The translations under genes and the position numbers were made by a program. From assembly GCA_958299035.1 (NCBI GenBank), contig CATQJL010000305.1, positions 37,585,733 to 37,649,732 of the forward strand: a DNA stretch of 64,000 nucleotides, given 5' to 3'. Below, piece after piece: positions 31,595 to 42,010 of this stretch (the first letter of the stretch is position 1; every line of letters starts with the position of its first letter). The notes under the pieces are model-generated. The model searched no databases. It was given only the letters and a program-made list of their open reading frames with translations, and was not told where the DNA came from. The stretch comes from Cylicocyclus nassatus (lineage: Eukaryota > Nematoda > Chromadorea > Rhabditida > Strongylidae).

Positions 31595-34500
31595 TGGGAA
31601 CATCGAGTCACAACTGTAACGATGGAGTTGCTCAAATCTTCAACATGTTCGTAGCCAATCTCTCTTCGAACAAATCGTTCTCCACGTTGCTGATTACCAA
31701 CAGCATTTGTATCGCGGAAAAGTCGGCGAATCTTGACGATGTGGTATTGATTTAATTAAATCATTCTGTTCATGAGGATACTATAGTGTAAAGGAATTTT
31801 TTGCAGCAAAACATCCGGCTGATCACGAAAGAAGAACTTGACGTTGTTTATGACAGCTTAACTGCCTCTCTCATCAGAAGAGGGTATATCAATGCTACCA
31901 AAGATCGACAAGTCGTTTACAGTAGTCCTTTCTACCTCAGCAACTTTTCCACAATCTGTAGGTCGGAAATACCATTTGGTGAGGGCCCAATGAAAAATTG
32001 TAGGTACCTTTATTGAGTGATATTGTTCAGTTCCATTGCTTCGCTCGGCTCCATTTCGAAGGGCGAAGCATCTTTACATTGCACTTGATGATATGGTGGG
32101 CATCTCCATTTGCGCTACGATCAGCGTTGCCGTGTTTGGTTCGATCATTTACCAGTATGTAAAACGGCAGCATAAGAAACAACTGGACATACTCGCCGAG
32201 ATGATGCTCCAGCCGAGGCTATACAAGTGTGTGATAAAAGTCACTCAATCCATCGCGCTGTCAAAGAATTATTTTATAGAGCTGCGCAAGAGTGTCCAAA
32301 AGTGGCGCGACTGCCGTGGGAAATAAAATCTGACAGGGTTCATATTGACAAGGAGTTCATGTTGGGAGAAGGCACAATATCAAATGTGTATTTGGGTAAA
32401 GTTGTAACATATTTATTATTTAGAATATTTTATTTACATTATTTAGAACATTATTTAGAAGCTCAGATAGAATCAGTAAACTCACAAAACATCAAAAAGT
32501 TTTCAACATGTCTTCGTCAGTTAGTGTTGTGATATACCATATAAAGTACTTTTAGACCCTTTATCGAGCTAAACTATCTGGTTCATGAATCAGATACAAG
32601 AGAAATTTGATATAGAAGGAGATGTTTACTGGAAGGATCAGAATGCTTTCGAAACCTCAGCTTTTTTCTTGCATAGGATTTTTGTCATATTTTAATGTTG
32701 CTGGCATACCGCTCAAGTTAACATCTCGCGAAATTTCTGAAATTTTTGTGAACCAGACAGAAAATTGAAAGCCGCAGATGGTTCAGGTTGGTTCAGGCAA
32801 ATTGAAAGGAAAGTCTCCTATACTTCAGTGGATTGGGCGTGTAGAAATGAAGCAATATCAAGATTGCCCTATTGCCGTTAGGGTAAGTACTAGTAGTAAT
32901 CATAGTGTCCATATTTCAAGCATCACGAAGACGACTGTCAGGTCCCGCGACATTTCGACGAACCAGAAGAGGATCAGCTGTTCAGGGAAATCTCATCGAT
33001 GAGAAGACTGCGGCATCATGACCATATCGCTTTGTTCTTGGGTATGCATTGAGAAGAATTCTTTCGGTAGCAAAATTTTTAGGTTGGACAAATAAGGACG
33101 AATTGGTGTGCAGCCTGCTAGAATTGACTCACATGAATTTGCTCAAGTACCTTGGGCAGATCAATGAAACGTTAGTTCAGTTTTGTTGCGAAGCCAATAA
33201 ATTAGGTGTCTTACTATATTGTAAACCTATACCTCACAGCCTTTGATTGCCCGTGGTTTCCAAGTTTTTATTGGGGATTACAGAATCCTAGCGAGCGGGG
33301 ACAACCATTCAACCGCCTATATCCCTTATCAGATGCTCTTCAAAATTATTTGGGAAATCTGCGATGGAATCGTAAGTGAAATTTACATGTTTTCTTTGAG
33401 CAGTGTCACAATCTTATACTGAGCAAAGCATAAGTGTCTTTTGCTTTCCAGAACCGAAGTCTCATTCATCTTCGTCGAAATGAAAAAGCTTTATGGATCA
33501 TTTCGAAAATATCTCTCGATATCGCTCCCTTCTCGAACATGACATCCTTGTTTGGTTGAAATGTAAAACACCAAATGAAACGACCCATATTGCAATATTG
33601 ATAGCTGGAAGCAAACACCAAATGAAACGACCCGATATTGCATCACTGATAGCTGGAAGCAGCGATGGGAAAGAGCATATTGGAGGAGATGTCAAATAAT
33701 GGAAAATTACTGTTGTAACGCAACAATGTTAAAGTTCTAACGCTACTGCTGCACTGAGGAGCGATAATTAGAACTGGTTCTAATACTCAAACAAAGCATG
33801 CGGAGGGGGAATTGCTATGAAAGAGTCTATTTGTAGGAAGAGAGATTCTAGAGCGCGTGAGAGGTGTAAAATAAGTTGGAAGTCAATGCAACTTTTAGAT
33901 ATATAAACGACGTGACGACCCAATCGTCATCTTGGCGCCTTAGAAGACGAGGATTTACATCACTTCACAGAATTTTTAGAGTTTTTCTTACGTAGCATTG
34001 TTGGAAGTCACATAGACCATTACATCTCTCTTGAATCGAATTTTTCTTTCATCAAACAAAGCATTTGCTTGTTATAGCACATCTATTATAGTTCGCGCGC
34101 TGATGAGGGAAGGTGTCAGTCGTATGCCGAATTTGAAGCAGGTGTTCTACATGAATTACAATGTCCTTTTCACGTTCAACCAAAAAAAGGACTTTTCTAC
34201 TAGACCCAGTTTCACACATACAGTGCTGGACATAATTATAAAGCCACGCAAAAGTTTTGTCAGTTTATTCAATCCATTGGCAAGCACGCTAGATTGAAGA
34301 TAAACAAACACTTCAAGAAGTATCCGATGCAGAATTTTTTCCCCTTTCCAGCTGCTAAATTCCCGTTGTGTTTCGTTGAGAGAATGACGAGATATTTACC
34401 GGAAATTACAACCACTCGTTTTGACCATGTCCAACTTTCACTAATTTTCAAAATTTTTGTATGAGATTTTCGGAGGAGCCCTAATAACCACCAGATAGGG

Positions 34501-37500
34501 CAAAGTTTTTGCCAACAGAAGCAATTTTTTGTGGCCCTATATTTCTCAATTTCATGAGGCGCACTGACGTAACCTATGTTTCAAATCATAATTCAAAGCG
34601 AAAATCGCTCATTTACTTTGTAATGGTAGCGGTAGTAATAATCGAGTGTTGAAAACTGATCATACTGTGGTTTTGCAGTGTTTGGTGCAATAACAGGTTA
34701 TGCGATTTTTCCAGAACATAAGACTTTTAGAAAATTATTTAGCAAAAATCTGAAAAAGCAGCTAAAAAAAAGAAAAAAATTGCTTCTGTTGGCAAAGGAG
34801 GTTATTAGGGCTCCTCCGAAAATCTCATACAAAAATTTTGAAAATTAGTGAAAGTTAGACATGGTGAAAACGAATGGTTGTAATTTCCGACAAATATCTC
34901 GTCATTTTCTCAACGAAACACAACGGGAGTTCAGCAGCTGGAAAGACGAAGAAATTCTGCATCGGATACTTCTTGAAGTGTTTGTTTATCTTCAATCTAG
35001 CGTGCTTGCCAATGGATTGAATAAACTGACAAAACTTTTGCACCAAGAGTGGCTTTATAATTATGTCCAGCACTGTATACATATACCAGTGCGTCACCTC
35101 TGCTTCGCAGAGGCTCGCACTGGCCCTTACTTTCTTTACGCTTCACTCATTCCCGCACAATAGTGACATTGAAACTCACCGCGCTATGCCGACTATCACG
35201 CATATTTTGTAAACAACTATTCATTCTAAAAGCTTTTCCATATGAGATAGGTTGTTTCGCGTGAATGAAACTTCTCCCAAAAGAACAAATGCTGATTTGA
35301 ATGGTTTTTGGAGTTTTCATGGCTTGCTATTCGCCATAAGATACAATATCACCGTGGGCTACATCTCTGTGCAAAAATCTCTTCAAATGATCGGGTAAAA
35401 TCTTGGCAAAGTGAACACTTACGCAACCAATTCTTTTTGCCCCGTTCTCGCAAAGTAATAAACTTTAGTTCAGTTTTCTAAGCTATACTCCATCTTTTGC
35501 ACATTAACTTGTCAAACATTCCCGTGACCTTGCAAAAAGTTGTGCTACAGGCTCAATTTTATGGCCAAAAGCCAAGTAGATCCGATTGACGCGCATTTTT
35601 TGAGGGATCCACATAACGGATCCGCTCGTGCTTTTGTACAGTGAATTATCATGTAAATAGCACGCAGTGCAAAATTTAGGCTCAAGAAATTCGCTGTAAC
35701 TCGCTCCATGATTTTCGTGACAGACAGAGATTCAGACACACACACAAACGTAAACAACCCTTAGCCCGTTATTATAAGTTACTAGATGGCATCCCCGGTC
35801 CTGTTCCGGGAAGCGGGCTCTAATGCCCGGTAAAAAGCATTAGAATCCAAAAGTGTCATTCACCTTCCTTATCCATATCTGAAGAAGCGCTTCCGCGACA
35901 TATCCCGCTGACTCGAAGAACCGGATCCTCCTCGCCGCAAAACGTAAATGATCTTTACCGCCCCGCTTACCCAACTATGATCCAGGAATGATTGATAAGT
36001 TTATTCCCTTACATGTGAGTAAGCAAATCAATAAATCGATAGAAGGACCCAGTGAATCGTCGCAAAAAGTAGCCTATCTTCTGCGCCTGGCCTCATTAAT
36101 AGGGAAGCAAATTTAGCCTCATCGGTTCACAAACAAAGGAGTCTATAAGCCACATACTTACATACGAACAAATTTACAGAGATTGAGTTTCATTTATATA
36201 TAGATGATAAGTTAAAATTCAGGCATACATTCATTCTCGCAATCTTGTTCATCGCGACGTCGCGGCAAGAAATGTCCTGCTTACAACTGGACTGAGAGCG
36301 AAGGTGAGCAGTAATCCTTTAACAATAAAGCAAACGGACTTTTCAGATCTCCGGTTTCGGTTTCTGCTCTGATCCAGACGACTCCAAGTTTTGCGGAAAT
36401 TCACTAGCCTTGCGATATTTACCAGTCAGATGGCTTGCACCTGAGTGTTTCCATGGAAAATTCTCGTTCAAAAGTGATACGTGAGTGCTAGTTTGCCCTG
36501 GGAAGCAGCAAATAAGTTTACTAAATGCTTTCACATCGAAACGCAACCGTGTAAGGCAAAGGTGCATTCAACTCTAGTCATTATTTGAATTCGTAATATT
36601 TATTATGACCAAATGACGAGTAATACGTACAGGCATAGTCGGGGACATGCGTCAAAAAGGAGAAGTTGAAGACCTTAGAAAACCGAAACGGCCTTTGCAG
36701 TCATCAGTAGTGCAGGAAAGAAAATCAGAGAGTATTTGGTGACAGGAAAAACAAATGCTAACCAATTTCCATTTCTTTGTAGTAGCTAAGATTCTAAAAA
36801 GCAAATCCAGTTGCCAGTCATATTCGACGCGAATGTTCAGAAAAGGGTATTCAGTAAATGAATGCAAATTGCCGCGTAGCGGCTCAGTATTTCGCGATAA
36901 AGATATGATAAGGTTAGGTATAAGCTCCTGCAAGACGAAGGCGGTCGGTTCGAGTTACGACGTGGCTGTGACGCAGCCATGTCGCAGCCGCGTTGCGCAT
37001 CGAATCGACCGCCTTCGTCTTGCAGGAGCTTATGAACTAGCTGTTCACCGTAATTGTAAAATGATTGTAGGACGATTCTTTGACGTTTAGTATATAAATG
37101 CTAATCAAAGTGATTTGATTCAAATAAGTTACAACATCAAAAAAAACTGAAACTTAGATGGCTCTTGTCAATTGATATTAGTTTGATTATACTCTTTAGA
37201 TGGTCATTCGGAGTACTCCTTTACGAAATCTTCACTCTTGGGGATGCCCCTTACGAAGATCTAGAAAAGGCTGACGAAATAGTGGAATGCGTCCGTCGCT
37301 CCAGAATTCCGGCTCATCCAAAGTATGCCTCTCGAAAAATGTAAGTTAAAATAGCCAGTTATGGACATTATTTCCGTAAAATACACTTTTCATAGCTTGC
37401 AGGTATAGGTACTGTAGGCTACAACTGTCAGTCCACCCAATCTAAACGGACGCATATAACAAAGCTGTTTTGTCACCCTCCTACACTTTGATAATGCATG

Positions 37501-40500
37501 TGCGCTGACATAGTATGATCCTCTCTTAATCAGTAAGCTCACCGCGCTGCATCTAGTATCAGAGAGGGAGGCTTAGGACGCATCCAAGCCACAAGTCACG
37601 AGGGCAAGATGGACATCCTCGTATGTGAGGCGCGATGTAACGAGACATTCGGTGACTTTGTGCCGACAAAGTGCCCGTACTGAGCCTACAATACAGCCGA
37701 TAATAAAGGAAGCAGCGGTGCTAATCGTAGAACATACTATAAGACCCTTTCGCAAGCATTGCCTAGATCGAGCAGTGTAATCTTTGATTCAACTGGATTG
37801 GCGGCTGAAGAGGCGGGGCTTTGGCCTAATTAAGGCCACTCGCGCCCGTGACGCAGTCTGCGTTTCTCTCGCGCGCGTGCTTTGCGATCATTCTCCACCC
37901 TTATTGGATCACGAAGTCCCGCCTTCCAGCCGCCAATCCAGTTGGATCAAAGGGTACGCTGCGTACGCGCCGCATATGCTGAGCATGCTAAGACTGCCAG
38001 CACAATGATAGGACCACTGCACTTTTTTGCGAATCCACTTACGAATGAGCCCATATCATGTGCAGTTATACAGTCTTTTTCAACCAGGGAGGCGAAACAT
38101 TCCAAGTGGAACAGCGCGTCCGCACCGCCACTGGCTTTGCGAGATCGGTTAGAATGAAGAGACGCAGATTGCAAAGAGGGTGAATCATTGTGAAGCGGAC
38201 TCCGACCAGTCCAATTTCCGCCCAAACTGAGTAACTAACTATAGAAATGAAGAATGTGCTTACCAATGATGTAAAAGATCAGAACGCATCACAGTATGCC
38301 AAAAGGTAACCAAAAGTCAACTAACTCACACTAATAAGTAGGGCGTAGGGCGAAATTACGGAAATAGAGGGCATGATGAATCCTGAGAAAGCTCTTAAGC
38401 ATTACAAAGCACTTACTCGTACCTATGGCACAAACGAAGAAAAATCTGATCGTTCTGCTCAACCTCAACCGATGCAGGCATTAATGCCGCCTATTTTCGC
38501 CTATTTTGAATATCACGTTCTGTGTTTGGACATGCTCCTCGTTGAGTAGCGCCTACAAATCACTTATAAGCCAAAACCCATGCAGATAACGTTGGTGATA
38601 TCGCCAAAGATCTTGATAGTCCCGTTCATACTTACGCATGAGGACATTTCTGTTTATAGAGTAAATAATTTGAAGATATTCAGGTAAAAGTGTGCAACGT
38701 GCTTCTTTTAGCGCAGCAAGTTCAGAATTTCTATACTTCTGAAGAATTTGTATTGGTAGTGAACAAAGATGTGCTCCGCTACCGATTGCTCGGTTCCTCT
38801 CTTCTCATTTCATAATGCAGTTGATGTCATAGCACTCGTGCGTGCATCAGCCTAGACGGTGTTCTGCCATATCATACATATAGCGTGATGTCAAGTAAGG
38901 TGCACAATCATGATCAAAGTAGTTTTTTTGTAAAAGTTGCAAGTAAAGAGTGTAAGCTTGACGCACCATTTGGCTATTAAGTGTAAGCCATTACAACAGT
39001 AAAAAAACTTTATGGTATAGTACTTTGCCAAGAGTGATGAGATGACTAAGGAAAAAATAAAGAGCAAAGAAATTGGCGTCTCCAGTAATTTTGGTATATA
39101 TGCAGTGAGTTTATATTCCGATAAGTGAGGGGGTCAGACTTACCGAATGACTGCGCAATCCTCAGATTATTCTGGACCAGTCACCGCCTCGGAGGAGAAA
39201 GCTTGGTTGGCTTAGGGCAAAGATCAAATTTTTATTCTCGCTGGTGGTATGCCCATGCCATTAAATCACCGCTTCGAATGAAAACTCTGCAAAAATATCA
39301 CATTTCAGATACAAAATCATGCAACAGTGTTTCCATCACTATCCGGAAAGAAGACCAGACTTCAGTCATCTGATGGACGTATTTCACTCGGAGATGGAAG
39401 CTCTGTTTGTCAATGTGGCTTTCGAAGTCGATGAGCAGAGTTAATCTATCCCATGCCGTAACTCGGATCTCGTGTACATCATAGTCTTTTGCCCATCGTT
39501 CTAAAAGAGAAAATAAGGTTCACTATTCTCCTCTTCCTCCCCTCTCTTAGACGGGGTTTTTTAATTTCTAGGCCCTCTCCGGAACGCCGAGAGGGTGTAA
39601 AACTCGTCTCAGCCTTTAAAAATTTCTCAAACTTCTCTTTGGATGATTGTCAAGACAATTGCACAGCAGGTCAAGATTAAACTTGTCTACGCCGGCTTGT
39701 TTCCATTGCGGTATCAATTACGATGAATATATCATTTGTAATCAGTGGCGTATCCGGGATTTCCGTTTGAGGGGGGGGGGATAAAAGATTTTTCTGAGGA
39801 AGGTGCGTGGCGTCAGATATGCACCTAAAAGCGGGCGTATAGCCCACAAATTTTGAGAAAAGGGGGCGTGGCGTCGGCTACGCTTCCGGAAAAATTTTTG
39901 AAGGCTAAGTTGAATTTTCTGAAAATTTTTGATTATTTTAATTATTTACAAGTATAAACAAGTTACTTGCACATTTTTATAACTCATGTAGGTAACTTTC
40001 AAAAAAAAATGCGACCCATTCACGGGAGGGGGGGAGGGGGGAGGTCCCCTTCCTTTCGGTACGCCACTGTTTGTAATAGGTCTTTATTACATCTCGGTTG
40101 GTGTGGGCATCTGCCAAACCTATGAAGAATTGCATTCGAACAATTGTATTCAATTAGAATAATTGGGTTTTTATGTCATTTTAACATAGATGATGCTATT
40201 GTATGATTATCATATTCATTTGCTAAGACACATTTTTGAGATGTGGAATTTTTAGCGTAAAATCAGTAGAATGCGTACAGGTTCGTGTTACTTTTGGAGT
40301 TTCTGTGTAGTTGCTCTGATATATACCAGATACTGGATGTAGAACGTACGAGTAAAACCTAAAATATTGGTAACTAATCTTAGAATGAAGTAATCAGTTT
40401 TTTTATATACTTTTGTTAATAACTTGTTGTTTAAGTCTATACCTTTCCAGATGATGGCCAAGCGTATCCCCTCGTTGAAGTTTCAGTTGCGAAGTCACGA

Positions 40501-40650
40501 AATCATTGGGCTTGGCACGTGCTGTCATCTAAAAATTTCGGAAAAACTCTATCAAGTGGAAAAAATTACAACATGCCTCTAAAACTACTTAGACCTATCG
40601 CTTTGAAGCAATCCGCAGTTAAGATAAGCGGGACACCATGCGAGAAGTAG
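31595..40650 (+). CDS. Receptor tyrosine kinase-like gene, probable pseudokinase
   Basis: Exons followed: 31595-31743, 31807-31999, 32031-32395, 32797-32882, 32942-33041, 33083-33170, 33284-33371, 36223-36303, 36347-36480, 37200-37340, 39309-39439, 40451-40650 (stop TAG 40648-40650). Order of parts: an extracellular piece with several N-glycosylation sites (NLSS, NKS, NAT, NFS); one membrane segment (VGISICATISVAVFGSIIY, about 32095-32152) followed by basic KRQHKKQ; then a tyrosine-kinase domain. Kinase motifs: glycine loop LGEGTISNVYLG (32362 on), then IAVRVPRHF where V-A-x-K is expected, the helix-C region FREISSMRRLRHHDHI, HRDVAARN (36250-36273), SGFGF in place of DFG, WLAPE (activation-segment end), WSFGVLLYEIFTLG, and PERRPDF. 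Phase agrees at every junction from 32395 to 40451. Defects: a GT-run frameshift at 32227-32233, a 31-nt intron at 32000-32030 that is implausibly short, and loss of the ATP Lys and the DFG Asp. The domain resembles nematode-expanded receptor kinases (kin-15/kin-16 type), from memory only. The 5' end is not found. Confidence 0.8.
32227..32233 (+). other. Frame break at a GT run in the kinase gene
   Basis: The membrane-segment frame (ending LQPRLYK) and the kinase frame (KSHSIHRAVKELF onward) differ by 2 nt exactly at a GTGTGTG run. One extra GT unit accounts for the shift. It may be a real mutation, an allele, or a sequencing or assembly error. Confidence 0.7.
33452..33559 (+). other. Possible alternative or relic exon in the large kinase intron
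   Basis: After a good acceptor (TTTGCTTTCCAG) an open frame reads NRSLIHLRRNEKALW and stops at 33557-33559. Joined in phase after the preceding exon (ending EICDGI), it would truncate the kinase just before the catalytic loop. Its SLIHLRRN faintly echoes NLVHRDVAARN of the true next exon, so it could be a decayed duplicate. Confidence 0.25.
33567..33660. repeat. 47-bp tandem duplication
   Basis: AACACCAAATGAAACGACCC begins two adjacent units (33567 and 33614), each ending in GATAGCTGGAAGCA. Intronic. Confidence 0.85.
34221..35075. mobile_element. Tc1-like foldback in the largest kinase intron
   Basis: CAGTGCTGGACATAATTATA starts at 34221 and its complement ends CAGCACTG at 35075, each flanked by TA. 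Inverted arms run about 310 bp (34221-34535 against 34765-35075) with an unpaired centre of about 230 bp. Ends of this type (CAGTGCTGG...) are typical of Tc1-like elements. No transposase is present. The arms' frames of 80-100 codons are by-products. Confidence 0.9.
35086..35125. repeat. Short perfect-stem hairpin
   Basis: CCAGTGCG and CGCACTGG, and inside them CCTCTGC and GCAGAGG around TTC, form a two-part stem-loop directly beside the Tc1-like foldback. Confidence 0.7.
35126..36222. other. Remainder of the largest kinase intron
   Basis: Contains a degraded repeat end at about 35700-35790 (GACAGACAGAGATTCAGACACACACA) and a family B-related piece at about 36000-36205 ending about 20 nt before the acceptor of the HRD exon. 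No exon was found here. Confidence 0.5.
36921..37032. mobile_element. 112-bp near-perfect palindrome in a kinase intron
   Basis: The left arm begins TAAGCTCCTGCAAGACGAAG, and the right arm is its complement over about 33 bp with one mismatch. The centre (GTTACGACGTGGCTG...GCGTTGCGC) also pairs partly. It is flanked by TA. A recent MITE insertion is inferred. Confidence 0.85.
37570..38225 (-). CDS. Candidate nested minus-strand exons interrupted by a MITE
   Basis: Two minus-strand frames flank the 171-bp MITE. Upstream, 38225-37953, reads GGADALFHLECFASLVEK, then a possible GTAAGT donor at about 38038. Downstream, about 37781-37570, reads GLIVCSTISTAASFIIGC, then LTYEDVHLALVTCGLDAS and a stop. 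Both include a hydrophobic stretch (SGPIIVLAVLACSAYA; CSTISTAASFIIGCIVG). Taken together they look like a small membrane or secreted protein within an intron of the kinase gene. No family is recognised. Confidence 0.25.
37782..37952. mobile_element. MITE, family D copy 1 (171 bp)
   Basis: Ends CTTTGATTCAACTGGATTGG and its complement (CCAATCCAGTTGGATCAAAG at 37933-37952), with inner GCGGGGC and GCGCGCG tracts. It shares TIR, length and interior words (TAATTAAGGC, CTCTCGCGCG) with the copy at 52999-53171. Confidence 0.85.
38267..39308. other. Rest of the intron before the penultimate kinase exons
   Basis: AT-rich with no recognised exon. The acceptor CATTTCAG lies at 39301-39308. Confidence 0.5.
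39743..40069. mobile_element. hAT-type MITE with exact 8-bp target duplication
   Basis: Begins CAGTGGCGTATCC and ends GGTACGCCACTG. It is flanked by TTTGTAAT at 39735-39742 and 40070-40077. An 8-bp duplication and CAGNGGCG-type ends fit the hAT superfamily. It contains G-rich tracts and the words GTGCGTGGCGTC and GGGGGCGTGGC shared with the copy at 43574-43940. It lies in the last intron of the kinase gene. Confidence 0.92.
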
Positions 40651-40899
40651 GAAATTTGTTGGCCAATTGCCGTAAGATAGTCCAATGGCCCAGTGGGCGA
40701 GCCACAGCTAGCCTTGTACGCATACCGTCCGAACATTATGGAGTGTGTAATCTGCGACTAAGGCCCTCTGCAGACAGAGGTCTCATTCACATAATTTCAT
40801 TGAATCTTTCGCACATAGTCCAAAGCCCCGCTTCTGCATACACCTACCAACTTTGGTCTTATACAGTTTGCTTTTCGTCTCAGAGACCCATTCTAGTTA

Positions 40900-41300
40900 T
40901 TAAATAGCTTGAAACCTCGCTCGGATTTTTTCCAAATGTTCCGGCTTTATGGTGGAGGTGGTACTGCAAAGAAGTTTATCTAGCTTAATTGAGCACAAGT
41001 ACACTTCAAGTGTATTGAATGACGAGTGTTTGCTGTGATAATCCGACTCCAGCTCACATGCAAATGGAGATGCTGATTTATTGGCAATCTCCGTCGTCCG
41101 ATAGCTGCGAGAGAGCGACATAAAAAACTCTACAAAAGACTTTCAGAACCTTTCTATAGTTTTCTACACACCCCTCAGGCAGCTGGCAGTACATCATAAT
41201 AGTGTTTGACGATTTTGACGATCTTTCACCAATCCCTTGTTTTCTCGCTAAATAAATAACTTCCTCTGGGGTTTCACGTTCCTACTTTCGTACATCCACT
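40900..41300 (-). CDS. Candidate last two exons of a minus-strand gene
   Basis: Minus-strand exon about 41297-41191 reads PEEVIYLARKQGIGERSS, then NTIMMYCQLPEG. A 67-nt intron (GTGTGT...TCTCGCAG) can be removed in phase. The next exon, about 41123-40900, continues YRTTEIANKSASPFACE and ends KIRARFQAI with stop at 40902-40900. Upstream, DYVLEEAMQWMYESRNV at about 41330-41290 is in a frame offset by 2 nt at a CCCC run. No domain is recognised. It may be a host gene or a transposase relic. It overlaps, antisense, nothing on the plus strand except the start region of the next candidate. Confidence 0.35.
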
Positions 41301-41352
41301 GCATAGCTTCCTCCAAAACGTAGTCCTTGTCAACAACTTGAAGAACTTTCAG

Positions 41353-41571
41353 AAAACATTGAGATTCGAGTGCTTGTTAGATCTGGATTCGGGAACTAAA
41401 ACCTTTCGAGCGTCTGAAGAATTTGAAGTGGAAACTTACACATGCTTTGCAGTAAGAGGAGCGTGTTTTTACAATCCACCTCAACGAGTTCCTACTTCCG
41501 CCAGAGATTCTCCGAAACTCTCTATAAGTCTCGTATTCTTTTCACTGACTGTCACTATCTTCTTCATGTAA
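41353..41571 (+). CDS. Candidate terminal exon, Cys-rich with hydrophobic C-terminus
   Basis: After the acceptor GAACTTTCAG (to 41352) an open frame reads LRFECLLDLDSGTKTF, then VETYTCFAVRGACFYN, and ends in a hydrophobic tail ISLVFFSLTVTIFFM followed by a stop. The Cys pairs plus a terminal membrane or GPI-signal-like segment recall small nematode surface proteins, but the family is not identified. No upstream exon was located. Confidence 0.35.
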   Translation, partial: KTLRFECLLDLDSGTKTFRASEEFEVETYTCFAVRGACFYNPPQRVPTSARDSPKLSISLVFFSLTVTIFFM

Positions 41572-41774
41572 GAACTTCTGTATTAGTTTGAAGGAATTTT
41601 TTTGTGCAAAATAGGAAAGAAAAAGTCAAAATAAGAAAACCACACTAGAGTAGGTATAGTGTAGTGCTATGAAGATATCAATTTCAAAAAGCGAGGATTG
41701 TGTCAAAAATCAAGCGCTCAAATGTAATGGTATTCGTAGCTCACCAGTAATGCTATAGTAACTCACTATATTGG

Positions 41775-42010
41775 CTGTCTTAGGATTTCCGTTGGAGAAG
41801 GGGGAGTGAAGGTGCGTGGCACTAGCCACTCCGAAAAGTTTTCTGGGATGCTTCACGGAATTTTTGAGGGCTCCCAATCTCAAAATCTCAGAAAAGGGAG
41901 CGTGACGGCAGCCAGACCCACGAAGAACTTTTTTACGGCTGATCTGTACATTTAAAGATTTCAGAAATTCATCTAATTATTTACAAGTATGAGAAGATTA
42001 CTTTCTTTAT
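41775..42010. mobile_element. Diverged copy of the hAT-type MITE family
   Basis: Shares GGATTTCCGTT, GTGCGTGGC, CTCAGAAAAGGGAGCGTG and ATTATTTACAAGTATGA with the copies at 39743 and 43574 (direct or inverted). Its termini are eroded and no target duplication can be read. Confidence 0.65.

Noticed and set aside
34855..35163. 80- and 100-codon ORFs in the kinase intron
   Set aside because: They are the two strands of a foldback arm; the same frames recur inverted at about 34270-34450.
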